42,523 nt of DNA from Chloroflexota bacterium (GTDB lineage: Bacteria; Chloroflexota; Dehalococcoidia; JACQUA01): positions 1-42,523 of the forward strand of contig JACQUA010000005.1 in assembly GCA_016210565.1 (NCBI GenBank). The letters are read 5' to 3'. Every line of letters begins with the position of its first letter. The first letter of the stretch is position 1. The notes under the pieces were generated by a model. The model saw only the letters and a list, made by a program, of their open reading frames with translations. It was not told the origin of the DNA and ran no database searches. The position numbers were made by a program, and so were the translations under genes. Positions 16,398-24,750 of this stretch are shown one piece after another.

Positions 16398-17723
16398 ATG
16401 AAACCTGTCATCACCGTGGCCATTGCCGGCGAGTCGATAATTAACCGGCGGCTCTCCGTCCATACCGACGAGAGCTTTCTGTCTCTCGTCAGGATTATCA
16501 GGGAAACCGATGTCGCGTTTACCCACCTGGAAACGCTGATACTCGATTATGACGAACCTGAAGCTTACCCGGCTGCCGAGGGCGCCGGCATATGGCAGCG
16601 GTCGCCGCGCTTCGTGGCCGGTGAGCTGAAGTGGGCAGGCTTTAGGCTGGTGTCTCTGGCGCACAACCACGTCACGGATTATTCGTACGGCGGTCTGTAT
16701 TCCACCTGGCGGGCCCTGAATGAGGCGGGCCTGGTCCACGCCGGCACGGGCCGGAACCTGGGAGAAGCCAGGGAGCCGGCCTACCTCGACACGGCTAAGG
16801 GAAGGGTGGCCCTCATATCAATGTGTTCATCGTTCAACGGTTGGGCCAGGGCTGGCGAAGCCCGGCGGGACATGAGGGGCAGGCCCGGTCTTAATCCCCT
16901 GCGCTACCACTTTGTGGCCGACGCCGGCACCATTGAAGCCGAAAGGCAGCGATGCGACCGGATGGGGTGGCAGGTCTCCAGGGCGGGGAAAACGTGGCTG
17001 TTCAACCGGCCGGGTCTGACGATGTCTTTCTACAAGTTCGTCGAGGGAGAAGGTCCCGGGATATCTACAGTGGCTGAGGACGAGGACGCAGAGGGCAACC
17101 TCCGGTCGATCAGGGACGCTGCCCGGCAGGCTGACTATGTGCTCGTACACCTGCATAGCCACGAAACGCATCCGGACAAAGGTGTCGATGTACCGGCGAC
17201 GTTTGTACCCCCGTTCGCCAGGGCCTGCATCGACGCCGGTGCGCACGTGTTCATCGGCGAGGGCCGCGAGACGCCCAAGGGAATCGAGATCTACAAGGGC
17301 AAGCCTGTGTTCTACGGCCCGGGCGGCCTTATGAACATGGGCTGGACGGTGGCCAGACTTCCGGCCGATTATTACTCGCGACCCGGATATGGCCCTGAGG
17401 TGCGAGATTGGAGGGCCACCCCGGCGGACGGCTTTGACGCCCGTGACACGGGGCCGAAGCCCCTGAATCCCCCGGGTCGTCCACCCGCCTCGAAGGTCGA
17501 AGGGGCAATAGTTGCTTTGTGCGCAATCGGGGAAGACGGAAGGGCAGCCGAACTGCAGATCTGTCCCGTGACCATGGTCAGAAAACCCCGTCCGAGAAGC
17601 GGCCTGCCCATGCTGGCCGATGCGGAAGCCGCCGAGAAGATCGTGGCGCACGTGCGGAATCTTTCCGCGGCTTTCGGGACAAAGATAGAGTACAGGGATG
17701 GGAGGGGTCTTGTCCAGCTATAG
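16398..17723 (+). CDS. CapA-family protein, long type (CapA-L2)
   Basis: A 441-residue long CapA-family protein (MKPVITVAIAGESIINRRLS). Motifs match CapA-L1: Gly-Glu for Gly-Asp, SLAHNHVTDYSYGGL with Asn-His kept, LHSHETH in place of HWG, and GEGRETPKGIEIYKGKP in place of GHHxH. It shares the long-type insert RAGEARRDMRGRPGLNPLRY and the C-terminal KIEYRDGRGLVQL. There is no signal peptide. The start follows AAGGA, with GGAG a little further upstream. It is the third gene of the cassette with CapA-S4 and SBP C. Confidence 0.85.
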   Translation: MKPVITVAIAGESIINRRLSVHTDESFLSLVRIIRETDVAFTHLETLILDYDEPEAYPAAEGAGIWQRSPRFVAGELKWAGFRLVSLAHNHVTDYSYGGLYSTWRALNEAGLVHAGTGRNLGEAREPAYLDTAKGRVALISMCSSFNGWARAGEARRDMRGRPGLNPLRYHFVADAGTIEAERQRCDRMGWQVSRAGKTWLFNRPGLTMSFYKFVEGEGPGISTVAEDEDAEGNLRSIRDAARQADYVLVHLHSHETHPDKGVDVPATFVPPFARACIDAGAHVFIGEGRETPKGIEIYKGKPVFYGPGGLMNMGWTVARLPADYYSRPGYGPEVRDWRATPADGFDARDTGPKPLNPPGRPPASKVEGAIVALCAIGEDGRAAELQICPVTMVRKPRPRSGLPMLADAEAAEKIVAHVRNLSAAFGTKIEYRDGRGLVQL

Positions 17724-18028
17724 AACTCCAGGAAAAATCAAAAATCAAAGTGCAAAGCTCAAAATCACAAATCAAAATGCAAATGATGGACTCGTCATCG
17801 GCAGGCCATGTGATCGCTGAGCATGAACAAGACTGCGCCATTTTTGCATTTTGAGTTGTCATTTTTGGCGTTACTGCAAAAAGGTCAAAAAGCTGAATCT
17901 TGCGCCCGTTTTTGAATTTGGTTTTCGGGCCGTTTTGCGTCAAGAATGAGTTTTTGCAGTGACGCCATTTTTCATTTTGGTTTTTGATATTTGATCTTGG
18001 CTCCGGATTGTCCAGCGCAGGAGGAACA
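17724..18028. other. A/T-rich repeat spacer
   Basis: A low-complexity stretch made of AAATCAAAAATC-like and TCATTTTTCATTTTGG-like units on opposite strands. It includes an inverted pair, GGCGTTACTGCAAAAA at 17867-17882 and TTTTTGCAGTGACGCC at 17951-17966 (15 of 16 matching). Similar A/T-rich units lie at 33035-33080 and 33366-33410. No gene is visible; base composition is far from that of the neighbouring genes. Confidence 0.7.
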
Positions 18029-19183
18029 GTGACCGACCTGACAGGTTCAAGAGACACAATCGTAATTCACGCCGTGGGGAATGTGGGTCCCAGGCGGACA
18101 GAGTACCGCGAACCCGTCGACTCCCTTTTTGGCATGGTCCATGAGAAGATCAAAGAAGCGGACATATCGCTGTGCGCGTTGGAGAGGCTGTTCTCGACCA
18201 GAGGTTGCCTCCAGTACGGGGACCGCGACATCTCGGACCCCAGGACGGATCCTGAAAACGTCAAGTCCCTGGTGTTCGGGGGACTGAATATCATCTCTCA
18301 TGCCACCAATAACTGTTTCAGCTATGGTCCCGAAGCCCTGCTTGATTCCATCGACGTTCTCCGGGCTAACGGCCTGCAGGTGATCGGCGCCGGAAAGGAT
18401 ATCGCTGAAGCGAGGAGGCCGGTGGTAGCGGAGCGAAGGGGGATCAAAGCCGGGTTCCTGGGTTACTGCTCCGTGCTGCCCGTCGAGTACGAGGCGAGGG
18501 AGGGAAAACCCGGCTGCGCCCCGGCCCGCGCCTCCACCTACTTCGAGCCCCAGGGCTATCAGCCGGGAACGCCGCCGAAGGTAATCACGATTCCCAGGGA
18601 AGACGACGCGCTCGCCATGGAAGACGATATTCGCAAGCTGCGGAGCCAGGTGGATGCTGTTGTTGTTTCGGTCCACTGGGGACTGGGCTCCATACGGGAA
18701 ATTGCCATGTACCAGCCGGCCATCGGGCGCAGGGCCATCGATGCCGGCGCCGACATCGTCCTGGGGCATCACGGCCCCGCTCCCATGGGCATAGAGCTGT
18801 ACAAAGGAAAGGCCATCTTTTACTGCCTGGGCAATTTCGGGCTGGACAGGTCCCCCGCGGCGAAACCGGCACCCGGAGGACCGCCTGTGAGTATCCGTCC
18901 GAGCGAAATCCGTAAGCTGCAAACCGAGCCGGGATGGGAACGCAACCCGGGGCCCAGGGAAGGACGGTACACCATGATGGTAAGATGCGTGGCAGGCAGA
19001 GACGGCGTCCGCAGGGTGTCGTTCCTGCCGGTCTACACCAATCAGCGGGCGGAGCCTGAGTTTCCGTCCCGGGACGATTCGAGATTCCAGGAAGTCCTGG
19101 ACTACGTGGCGCCGCAGTGCAGGGAACTCGGAACCGCCCTGAGTGTGGAAGGGGACGAGGTGATCGTTTCCAGGGGAACATAG
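18029..19183 (+). CDS. CapA-family protein, short type (CapA-S5)
   Basis: A 384-residue short CapA-family protein (TDLTGSRDTIVIHAVGNVG). The start is the GTG after AGGAGG at 18019-18024, matching the paralogues; an upstream in-frame ATG at 17984 would translate repeat DNA. The catalytic motifs are the most eroded of the group: Gly-Asn for Gly-Asp, ATNNCFSYG for the Asn-His motif, VHWGLGS, and GHHGPAPMG in place of GHHxH. It keeps the group's conserved EYEAREGKPGCAP and GWERNPGP segments. It stands in tandem with CapA-S6, with no SBP between them. Confidence 0.85.
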   Translation: MTDLTGSRDTIVIHAVGNVGPRRTEYREPVDSLFGMVHEKIKEADISLCALERLFSTRGCLQYGDRDISDPRTDPENVKSLVFGGLNIISHATNNCFSYGPEALLDSIDVLRANGLQVIGAGKDIAEARRPVVAERRGIKAGFLGYCSVLPVEYEAREGKPGCAPARASTYFEPQGYQPGTPPKVITIPREDDALAMEDDIRKLRSQVDAVVVSVHWGLGSIREIAMYQPAIGRRAIDAGADIVLGHHGPAPMGIELYKGKAIFYCLGNFGLDRSPAAKPAPGGPPVSIRPSEIRKLQTEPGWERNPGPREGRYTMMVRCVAGRDGVRRVSFLPVYTNQRAEPEFPSRDDSRFQEVLDYVAPQCRELGTALSVEGDEVIVSRGT

Positions 19184-19341
19184 AGCTGAAACACCAACGA
19201 GGAATCCCGGATGACGAGTGACCAATCAATCATCCATGCGCCCAGGACCGCGCCATGAACGGTGAAAGTCCAACCACCGTCATTCCCGCGTAGGCGGGAA
19301 TCCACAGGGGCCATCGCTGGCCTTGACGGAATTCCAACTGG

Positions 19342-19361
19342 CACAGGCAGGGACGCCTGTG
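19342..19361. repeat. CACAGGC...GCCTGTG hairpin
   Basis: CACAGGCAGGGACGCCTGTG, one of a family of hairpins found between genes in this window. It lies just before the CapA-S6 ribosome site. Confidence 0.7.
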
Positions 19362-19387
19362 CTACCAGTCTAACTCAGGAGGGAACA

Positions 19388-20551
19388 GTGACTGACGAGA
19401 CGCGCTCAACAGGCGAAATCGTAGTTCACCTGGTGGGGAATGTCGGACCCCGGCGGACGGAATACGGGGAGCCTATCGAATCCCTTTTCGGCCTGGCTCA
19501 CCAGAAGATCAAAGAGGGAGACATATCTTTCTGCCATCTGGAAAGGATCTTTACCACCGGCGGTTGTCTCCAGTACCGGGAAACCAATACCTGGGACTCG
19601 AGGGTTGACCCCGAAAATGTCAAGTCGCTGGCTTTTGCGGGATTCAACGTGGTGTCGCACGCGGGCAACAACTGTTTCGACTACGGTCCCGACGCGCTGG
19701 TTGATTCCATAGACGTCCTCCGTCGCCATGGCATGCAGGTGATCGGCGCCGGGAAGGACATCGCAGAAGCCAGGAAACCCGCGATCCAGGAGCGGAAGGG
19801 GGTGAGGGTCGGATTTCTGGGCTACAACTCGGTGCTGCCCGTCGAGTACGAGGCGCGGGAAGGAAAACCCGGTTGCGCCCCCATGCGGGTGTCCACCTAC
19901 TACGAGGCCCAGGGGTATCAGCCGGGGACGCCGCCCAGGATCATAACGGTCGCCAGGGAAGACGACCTCCTGGCCCTGGAGGACGATATTCGCAAACTGC
20001 GAAAGGAGGTGGATGCCGTTGTTGTTTCCATTCACTGGGGGCAAAACTTCATCCCGGAACTGATCGCCGAGTATCAACCGGTGGTGGGGCGCCGGGCCAT
20101 TGAATCGGGGGCAGACGTGATTGTCGGGCACCACAGTCATACGATGAGAGGCATTGAGGTATACAAAGGACGGCCCATCTTCTATGGCATCGGGAGTTTT
20201 GGCCAGGAGGTAACGCCGCCGGTGAAGCCGCGGCCGGGAGGGGCTATTGTCGAAGACGTCCCCAGGGTCTATCGCGACTGGAAGACCGAACCGGGATGGG
20301 AACGAAACCCGGGCCCTAAAGACAGGCGATATACCATGATGGTCAAGTGCAATGTCAGCAAGAAGGGTCTTTACAGGGTAACATTCTTGCCCGGCTATAC
20401 CAATCAGCGGGCCGAGCCGGAATGCTTATCCCGGAACGACCCCAGATTCCAGGAAGTCGTGGGCTTCATGGAGCCGCTCTGCCGGAAACTCGGGACCACC
20501 CTTGGCGCGGAAGGGGACGAGGTCGTCGTTTGCAATTCCGCCGGCAGCTAG
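19388..20551 (+). CDS. CapA-family protein, short type (CapA-S6)
   Basis: A 387-residue short CapA-family protein (TDETRSTGEIVVHLVGNVGP). The GTG at 19388 follows AGGAGGG; the frame is open upstream to 19262 but only through repeat DNA. Motifs are Gly-Asn for Gly-Asp, HAGNNCFDYG for Asn-His, SIHWGQN intact and GHHSHTMRGIEVYKG intact. It therefore retains the C-terminal His cluster but not the N-terminal metal ligands. It ends a run of paralogues and is followed by the oxidoreductase operon. An inverted repeat (GAACACGAATAAACAC-like) lies just downstream at 20578-20655. Confidence 0.85.
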   Translation: MTDETRSTGEIVVHLVGNVGPRRTEYGEPIESLFGLAHQKIKEGDISFCHLERIFTTGGCLQYRETNTWDSRVDPENVKSLAFAGFNVVSHAGNNCFDYGPDALVDSIDVLRRHGMQVIGAGKDIAEARKPAIQERKGVRVGFLGYNSVLPVEYEAREGKPGCAPMRVSTYYEAQGYQPGTPPRIITVAREDDLLALEDDIRKLRKEVDAVVVSIHWGQNFIPELIAEYQPVVGRRAIESGADVIVGHHSHTMRGIEVYKGRPIFYGIGSFGQEVTPPVKPRPGGAIVEDVPRVYRDWKTEPGWERNPGPKDRRYTMMVKCNVSKKGLYRVTFLPGYTNQRAEPECLSRNDPRFQEVVGFMEPLCRKLGTTLGAEGDEVVVCNSAGS

Positions 20552-20577
20552 GACCGGCGCGTCGAGTTCGCTAATTT

Positions 20578-20655
20578 GAACCACGAATGAACACGAATAA
20601 ACACAAAAAGTTCCTCATGAGTTGGTTCGTGTTCATTAGTGTCCATTCGTGGTTC
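20578..20655. repeat. Inverted repeat ACCACGAATGAACACGAA / TTCGTG...CATTCGTGGT
   Basis: The left arm reads ACCACGAATGAACACGAA; the right arm, about 40 bases on, is a partial inverse containing GTTCATTAGTGTCCATTCGT. It lies between CapA-S6 and the oxidoreductase operon and may form a long stem. Confidence 0.7.
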
Positions 20656-20716
20656 CGTTTCTCGGTGGCTTATCTGCGGAAACCTCGATTGGCAACAGCA
20701 AAGAAGGGACCATTCA

Positions 20717-21778
20717 ATGAGCGCTAATTCAGTTGAAGTAGCCTACCGCGGCGTCCGGCAGACGTCGCTGGCCAAAAGGATAAGCCGGGGGATAGTACAG
20801 TCTGCCAGAAAGGAAGGTAAGCTGGGTTTTACCTTTGGACGGTACGGAGATAGCCCCGAGCGCGTCGGCATACCGGCCAGGCAATTTGCGGTTATTGGCA
20901 GTTCTGAAACGGAACTCCAGCCTTTTATGACCCCGTATGAGCTTGACAATAATGATGTTACCGTGGTGCTGGATGATACCCTGTGCCGGGGAACAGAGTC
21001 GTGGGCCTGGCATGGATTCCAGCCGGTAAACCGCCTGACCAGGCCCGGCGGCGTCCTGCTCGTCCTTTCGAAAATGAGCCCCGGTGAACTCCTGGGGTTC
21101 ATTGCCCAGAAAGGGGCTGAATACAACCTGGCGGTCGTTGAGGGCGCAGCCAACTGGTCAACTCTCTGGAAATACAACGACGACAGCGATTTCCGCATTC
21201 TCGGCGCGATAGCCAGGGTGGCGCCCCATCTCATAAGCCTGGGATCGGTGGAGCAGGTAATCGTCCAGGACTGGAAGCGGGGAGATAAGATTGACCTGGC
21301 CCGGCAGTCCTACGATCAAGTGAAGGTGAGGCCGGTCGGGGCCGGTGAGGGAGTGAAGCAGGCTTTGCCCGTCAGGAGTTTTCCGAAGTTGCAGGAGATG
21401 AAAGAGGCGTTGGTTGTTCCGGCGGTTCCGGCAGGCGAGCCGGTGGCAGGGGGGCCATATCGAGCGGAACGAAATCCCAACTACCGGAGCCATTCGGCCA
21501 GGACCAACCGGCCCGTGGTGGATTTCGCCAGGTGCACCAGGTGCAGTCTGTGCTGGCTGCAATGTCCCGACGGGGCCTTTAACATAACGCCTGACGGGTT
21601 CTACGATATCGATTTTGAATATTGCAACGGCTGTGGGATCTGCGTCGCCGTCTGCCCGGTGAAAGGCTGCATGACCATGGTCCCCGAGCTGCAGTCCCTC
21701 TCCCCCTTTGACAATGGGGAATCAAGGGGGATTTCCGAACTTTCCCCCTTTGATAAAGGGGGATTAAGGGGGATTTGA
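20717..21778 (+). CDS. 2-oxoacid:ferredoxin oxidoreductase gamma-delta fusion (probable oxalate oxidoreductase)
   Basis: A 353-residue fusion. Residues 1 to about 195 are the gamma domain, which contributes to the dimer core. Residues 265-320 are a delta-type ferredoxin with two [4Fe-4S] motifs: Cys273, 276, 279, 283 and Cys303, 306, 309, 313. It would pass electrons from the thiamine centre to ferredoxin. A gamma-delta fusion of about this length is what I recall for oxalate oxidoreductase of Moorella, whereas many pyruvate enzymes have separate gamma and delta genes. The start is set by the ATG at 20717 after AAGGGA; the earlier in-frame ATG at 20639 lies in repeat DNA. The last ~27 residues (SLSPFDNG... 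SPFDKGGLRGI) are encoded by a repeat and are probably not functional. Confidence 0.85.
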   Translation: MSANSVEVAYRGVRQTSLAKRISRGIVQSARKEGKLGFTFGRYGDSPERVGIPARQFAVIGSSETELQPFMTPYELDNNDVTVVLDDTLCRGTESWAWHGFQPVNRLTRPGGVLLVLSKMSPGELLGFIAQKGAEYNLAVVEGAANWSTLWKYNDDSDFRILGAIARVAPHLISLGSVEQVIVQDWKRGDKIDLARQSYDQVKVRPVGAGEGVKQALPVRSFPKLQEMKEALVVPAVPAGEPVAGGPYRAERNPNYRSHSARTNRPVVDFARCTRCSLCWLQCPDGAFNITPDGFYDIDFEYCNGCGICVAVCPVKGCMTMVPELQSLSPFDNGESRGISELSPFDKGGLRGI

Positions 21779-21835
21779 AAAGCCCATTGGCGCGAGAGAG
21801 AATCCCCCTCAGGCCCCCTTTTTCAAAGGGAGGAA
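21699..21835. repeat. CCCCCTTTGA...AAGGGGGATT repeats overlapping a gene end
   Basis: Two direct units (21699-21736 and 21740-21777), each reading TCCCCCTTTGA...AAGGGGGATTT, and a third diverged or inverted unit at about 21801-21835. The first two encode the C-terminal tail of the gamma-delta protein. The third carries the AGGAAGG that serves as ribosome site of the alpha gene. Confidence 0.8.
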
Positions 21836-21847
21836 GGCGATAGCAAT

Positions 21848-23071
21848 ATGGTACAAACGACCAGAGCGACGACCAGGACAGAACTGATTATTAACGGGTG
21901 TGAAGCCATTGCTCACGCCTGCCGGCTGGCGGACATCGATTTCGTCACGGCCTACCCGATACGGCCGTATGACGGCGTCATGGAAGCCATCGCCAGGATG
22001 ATAGCCAACGGCGACCTTGACGCCGATTACATCGTGGCTGACAGCGAGCACTCCCAGTTTGAAATGGCCAAACACGCTTCGGCGGTAGGGGCCAGGGCCT
22101 TTGTCGGCAGCAGCGGCGTCGGCTGGCTTCATGCCTACGAAGCCATCGCCGTGACCGCCGGTCTGCGCCTGCCGGTGGTGGCCATGGTGGGCAACAGGGC
22201 CCTCGATGACCCCGGCGCCTTTGGCGTGGAACACAACGACGCCCTGTCGGTCCGGGACCTGGGCTGGATGCTCACCTGGGTGGACTCCGCGCAGGAGGCG
22301 CTGGACACGGTGCTCATTGCCTACCGCGTGGCCGAAGACCACGGAGTCTTCCTTCCGTGCGCCGTGGCCGTGGACGGGGCCTTCCTGACCCATTCCGAGC
22401 ACCTGGTGACCATCCCGGCGAGAGAACAGGTGGAACGGTTCGTGCCGCGGTACAATCGCGGCGGTTTCGTGCTTCATCCCGACAACCCGATCACCATCGC
22501 GCCGCAGGTAGATGAAAACTGGCTTATGGAGATACGTAAGCAGAGCGACGAGGCCATGCGCCGGGCCAGGGGCGTCATAGCCTCAGCGTATGCGGAGTTT
22601 GCCCCGGTGTTCGGGCGGGACCTGGGAAACCCCTTTATCGAGGAGTATATGACGGATGACGCCGAGGTTGTGCTGGTAGGGCAGGGGACCCTGTCAACAC
22701 CGGTCAAAGCCGGGATCAGGCAGCTAAGAGAGGGTGGTCAGAAGGTTGGGTTTGTCCGTCTGAAGTGGCTCAGGCCCTTTCCTACCGAGGAGATGCAGAC
22801 CTCGCTGAGCCGGTTCCGGGCTGTTGGAGTCATTGACCGTGACTACTCCTTCGGCTCGCCTTACTCCGGCGGCGTGCTGTTCAATGAGATAAGGTCGGCC
22901 CTTTATCCCACGGGGGGAGCCTTGGCCCCGCCGGTGATCGGGTTTACCTGCGGCTTGGGCGGCCGGGAAGTTACCCTGAAGGATGTCAGAGAGATGTCTG
23001 AGATATTGCTCAGGACCGGTCGCGGGGGCAAAGAGCAGCAGGCTACCTACTGGATAGGAGTGAGGGCTTAG
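21848..23071 (+). CDS. 2-oxoacid:ferredoxin oxidoreductase alpha subunit (probable oxalate oxidoreductase)
   Basis: A 407-residue alpha subunit with the thiamine-enzyme pyrimidine-binding domain and a C-terminal transketolase-like domain. The N-terminus GCEAIAHACRLADIDFVTAY is typical of PorA. The substrate-contact motif is YPIRPYD, with Arg39 replacing the Thr of YPITP in pyruvate enzymes. As I recall, this Thr-to-Arg change is a signature of oxalate oxidoreductase, where Arg contacts the second carboxylate. The ADSEHSQFEMAKHASAVGAR block follows. The predicted reaction is oxalate to 2 CO2 with two low-potential electrons to ferredoxin, without CoA. AGGAAGG precedes the ATG by 10 bases. The operon order is gamma-delta, alpha, beta. 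Another dicarboxylic or bulky 2-oxoacid remains possible. Confidence 0.8.
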   Translation: MVQTTRATTRTELIINGCEAIAHACRLADIDFVTAYPIRPYDGVMEAIARMIANGDLDADYIVADSEHSQFEMAKHASAVGARAFVGSSGVGWLHAYEAIAVTAGLRLPVVAMVGNRALDDPGAFGVEHNDALSVRDLGWMLTWVDSAQEALDTVLIAYRVAEDHGVFLPCAVAVDGAFLTHSEHLVTIPAREQVERFVPRYNRGGFVLHPDNPITIAPQVDENWLMEIRKQSDEAMRRARGVIASAYAEFAPVFGRDLGNPFIEEYMTDDAEVVLVGQGTLSTPVKAGIRQLREGGQKVGFVRLKWLRPFPTEEMQTSLSRFRAVGVIDRDYSFGSPYSGGVLFNEIRSALYPTGGALAPPVIGFTCGLGGREVTLKDVREMSEILLRTGRGGKEQQATYWIGVRA

Positions 23072-23093
23072 TGCTTTTTTGCAAAACCCCGCG

Positions 23094-23168
23094 AAAAGAT
23101 TCTTCGCTTCGCTCAGAATGACAGTCACGTAACGCTGTCACCCTGAGCGCAGTCGAAGGGTCTTTTCT
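23094..23168. repeat. TGTCACCCTGAGC-family element, halves in reverse order
   Basis: Here the AAAAGATTCTTCGC...CTCAGAATGACAG half comes first and the CTGTCACCCTGAGCGCAGTC half second, about 10 bases apart. It lies between the alpha and beta genes, so it is probably transcribed with them. Confidence 0.8.
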
Positions 23169-23202
23169 CGTTGTTGCGCTTTCTTTTGCCAGTCAAGAAC
23201 TG

Positions 23203-23250
23203 GAAAGCCCGTTCTACTGGCCAGTACGACAGGCTTTCCAGCCTGTCTCC
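23203..23250. repeat. GGAAAGCC...GGCTTTCC inverted repeat
   Basis: Contains GGAAAGCCCGTTCTACTGG and CAGTACGACAGGCTTTCC, imperfect inverses of each other. A related segment (GGAAAGCCTGTCGTACTGG) is at 8113-8131 before CapA-L1. Confidence 0.65.
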
Positions 23251-23293
23251 GAGTCGTTGGACATAGCAGCTTTGCTGAGGAATCGCTAGAACC

Positions 23294-24262
23294 ATGGAAC
23301 AGATTAAAGGCGTAAAGACAGTACCGCTAAACGAGTATTATATGTCCGGTCACCGTACCTGCCAGGGGTGCGAGCCGGCTCTGGCCATGAAACTGACTGC
23401 CAAAGCCATCGGGCCGAGGAGTATCGTCCTGGGCGCCACCGGCTGCATGTACGTGGCCAACACCAGCTACTATACCACCCCCTGGGCGATTCCCTGGATG
23501 CATACCCAGCTCGGCGCGGCCGGGTCGGCGGCGCTGGGGACATCGGCGGGACTGAAGGCGTTGATGCGCAAGGGCAAGCTGAAGGAGGAGCACATCAATG
23601 TGGTGGCTATTTGTGGAGACGGCGGCGGCGCCGACATGGGGGTCAGCGCCATTTCGGCCACGCTGACGCATCCTCAGTATGACTCGCTGATAGTCATGTA
23701 TGACAATGAGTCCTACGCCAACACTGACGTCCAGGCTTCAGGCAGCACTCCGTGGGGAGCAGTTACCAGGTTCACCCCCAGCGGGACAGTACACCGGATT
23801 ACGCAGACCAGGATCAAGAAGAATATGGTTGGCATGCTGGCGGCGGGTCATCCCGGGTGCAAGTATGTAGCTACCGTGTGCCCATCGTTTGCTGTGGACA
23901 TGATGCAGAAGATTCGCAAGGCGATAGCGATCGGCGGGCCAACGTTTGTCCATTGTCTCACACCTTGCCCCAAGGGCTGGGGGTTTGCTCCAGACCTTTC
24001 TCATGAGATGGGGATAGCTGCCGTTGAGACTGGTGTCTGGCCCCTGTACGAGATCGAGGACGGGATGGTCCGCTTCAACGGCAGGTCGAAGACCATTGCT
24101 GAAGGCGGGAAACGGGAGCCGGTGGGAGAATACACCCGGAGGCAGGACCGGTTTGCCCATTTTACAGCAGAAGACACCGCCTACTTCCAGGGCACTATCG
24201 ACGAGATGTGGCAGAATTGGCTGGTCCCGGCGGTGATTCCACTCAGCCGCGCGGCCCAGTAG
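23294..24262 (+). CDS. 2-oxoacid:ferredoxin oxidoreductase beta subunit (probable oxalate oxidoreductase)
   Basis: A 322-residue beta subunit that binds thiamine diphosphate and the proximal [4Fe-4S] cluster. The thiamine/magnesium motif is GDGGGADMG...NES (residues 108-140). Cluster cysteines are likely Cys23 and Cys26 (CQGC), Cys51 (GATGC) and Cys221 or Cys225 (CLTPC). The length matches the beta subunits of four-domain oxidoreductases. Together with the alpha and gamma-delta genes it makes a complete enzyme. The 222-base gap from alpha is filled with repeats but has no visible terminator, so co-transcription is likely. A hairpin starts right after the stop codon. Confidence 0.85.
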   Translation: MEQIKGVKTVPLNEYYMSGHRTCQGCEPALAMKLTAKAIGPRSIVLGATGCMYVANTSYYTTPWAIPWMHTQLGAAGSAALGTSAGLKALMRKGKLKEEHINVVAICGDGGGADMGVSAISATLTHPQYDSLIVMYDNESYANTDVQASGSTPWGAVTRFTPSGTVHRITQTRIKKNMVGMLAAGHPGCKYVATVCPSFAVDMMQKIRKAIAIGGPTFVHCLTPCPKGWGFAPDLSHEMGIAAVETGVWPLYEIEDGMVRFNGRSKTIAEGGKREPVGEYTRRQDRFAHFTAEDTAYFQGTIDEMWQNWLVPAVIPLSRAAQ

Positions 24263-24281
24263 CACAGGCGTCTCGCCTGTG
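24263..24281. terminator. Hairpin directly after the oxidoreductase operon
   Basis: CACAGGCG-TCT-CGCCTGTG, a perfect 8-bp stem with a 3-base loop starting at the base after the beta stop codon. It may protect the 3' end or weaken read-through, but it lacks a T-tract and belongs to a dispersed family, so the terminator role is a guess. Confidence 0.5.
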
Positions 24282-24358
24282 GCAGCCGGAACTTGAGACC
24301 TCACCTTTCGCCAGTGCCACATGCGTCCCGCCTGTGACTTGGCGGGCCACCGTAGCGG

Positions 24359-24374
24359 TCCCGACGCGTCGGGA
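24359..24374. repeat. Perfect palindrome TCCCGACGCGTCGGGA
   Basis: Identical in all 16 bases to the copy at 11973-11988. Confidence 0.85.
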
Positions 24375-24549
24375 GCCCCCCGGTCGACCACGCGGGCCGG
24401 CGTGTCGCCCCGTGCGGGTGAACACACGGGTTCGCCCCTACGGGACTCGCCTGGCACCCTGGCCCTCACATGACCATTTTGGAGTACTGATCGGTGGCGT
24501 GCTGTTCGTCGTTAACAGATTAAATCTGCCTTGTTCAAAAACCACCGCT

Positions 24550-24569
24550 CACAGGCGGGGACGCCTGTG
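24550..24569. repeat. CACAGGCG...CGCCTGTG hairpin
   Basis: An 8-bp stem with a 4-base loop, followed by GGTACCGGTG; the same extended form occurs around 37055-37209. Confidence 0.75.
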
Positions 24570-24750
24570 GTACCGGTGAGTTTTGAATCGCTCAGAAAAT
24601 AGACCGCCGGGTGTCCACCGTGGGGGCGAGGGAACCTCGCCCCTACGGATTGTGCCTTTTCATCCTTCATGGCGCGCCATCGGCGCATGGGAATTTCACG
24701 TTGTTGGTGGGTTCGCGCAACCGCCCCCGTCAGCACCGCCCGATTTGCGC

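Larger units (their letters stand above)
24282..24750. other. Repeat-rich spacer between convergent genes
   Basis: No gene is supported. It holds the palindrome at 24359-24374, GTTCGCCCCTACGGG-type segments near 24429 and 24639, a CACAGGCG hairpin at 24550-24569, and a partial copy of a GCTTAACCCACCCTAC element ending near 24765. Confidence 0.65.

Noticed and set aside
17724..18028. Possible CRISPR-like array of A/T-rich repeats
   Set aside because: Units are short, irregular, on both strands and lack unique spacers of constant length.
18047..19225. Long open frame antisense to CapA-S5 (and similar ones opposite SBPs and other CapA genes)
   Set aside because: These are artefacts of GC-rich coding DNA; the translations lack recognisable domains, while the plus-strand proteins are clearly homologous to paralogues.
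20717..24262. Ordinary pyruvate:ferredoxin oxidoreductase
   Set aside because: The YPIRPYD motif in place of YPITP argues against pyruvate as the main substrate, although it cannot be excluded without phylogeny or assay.
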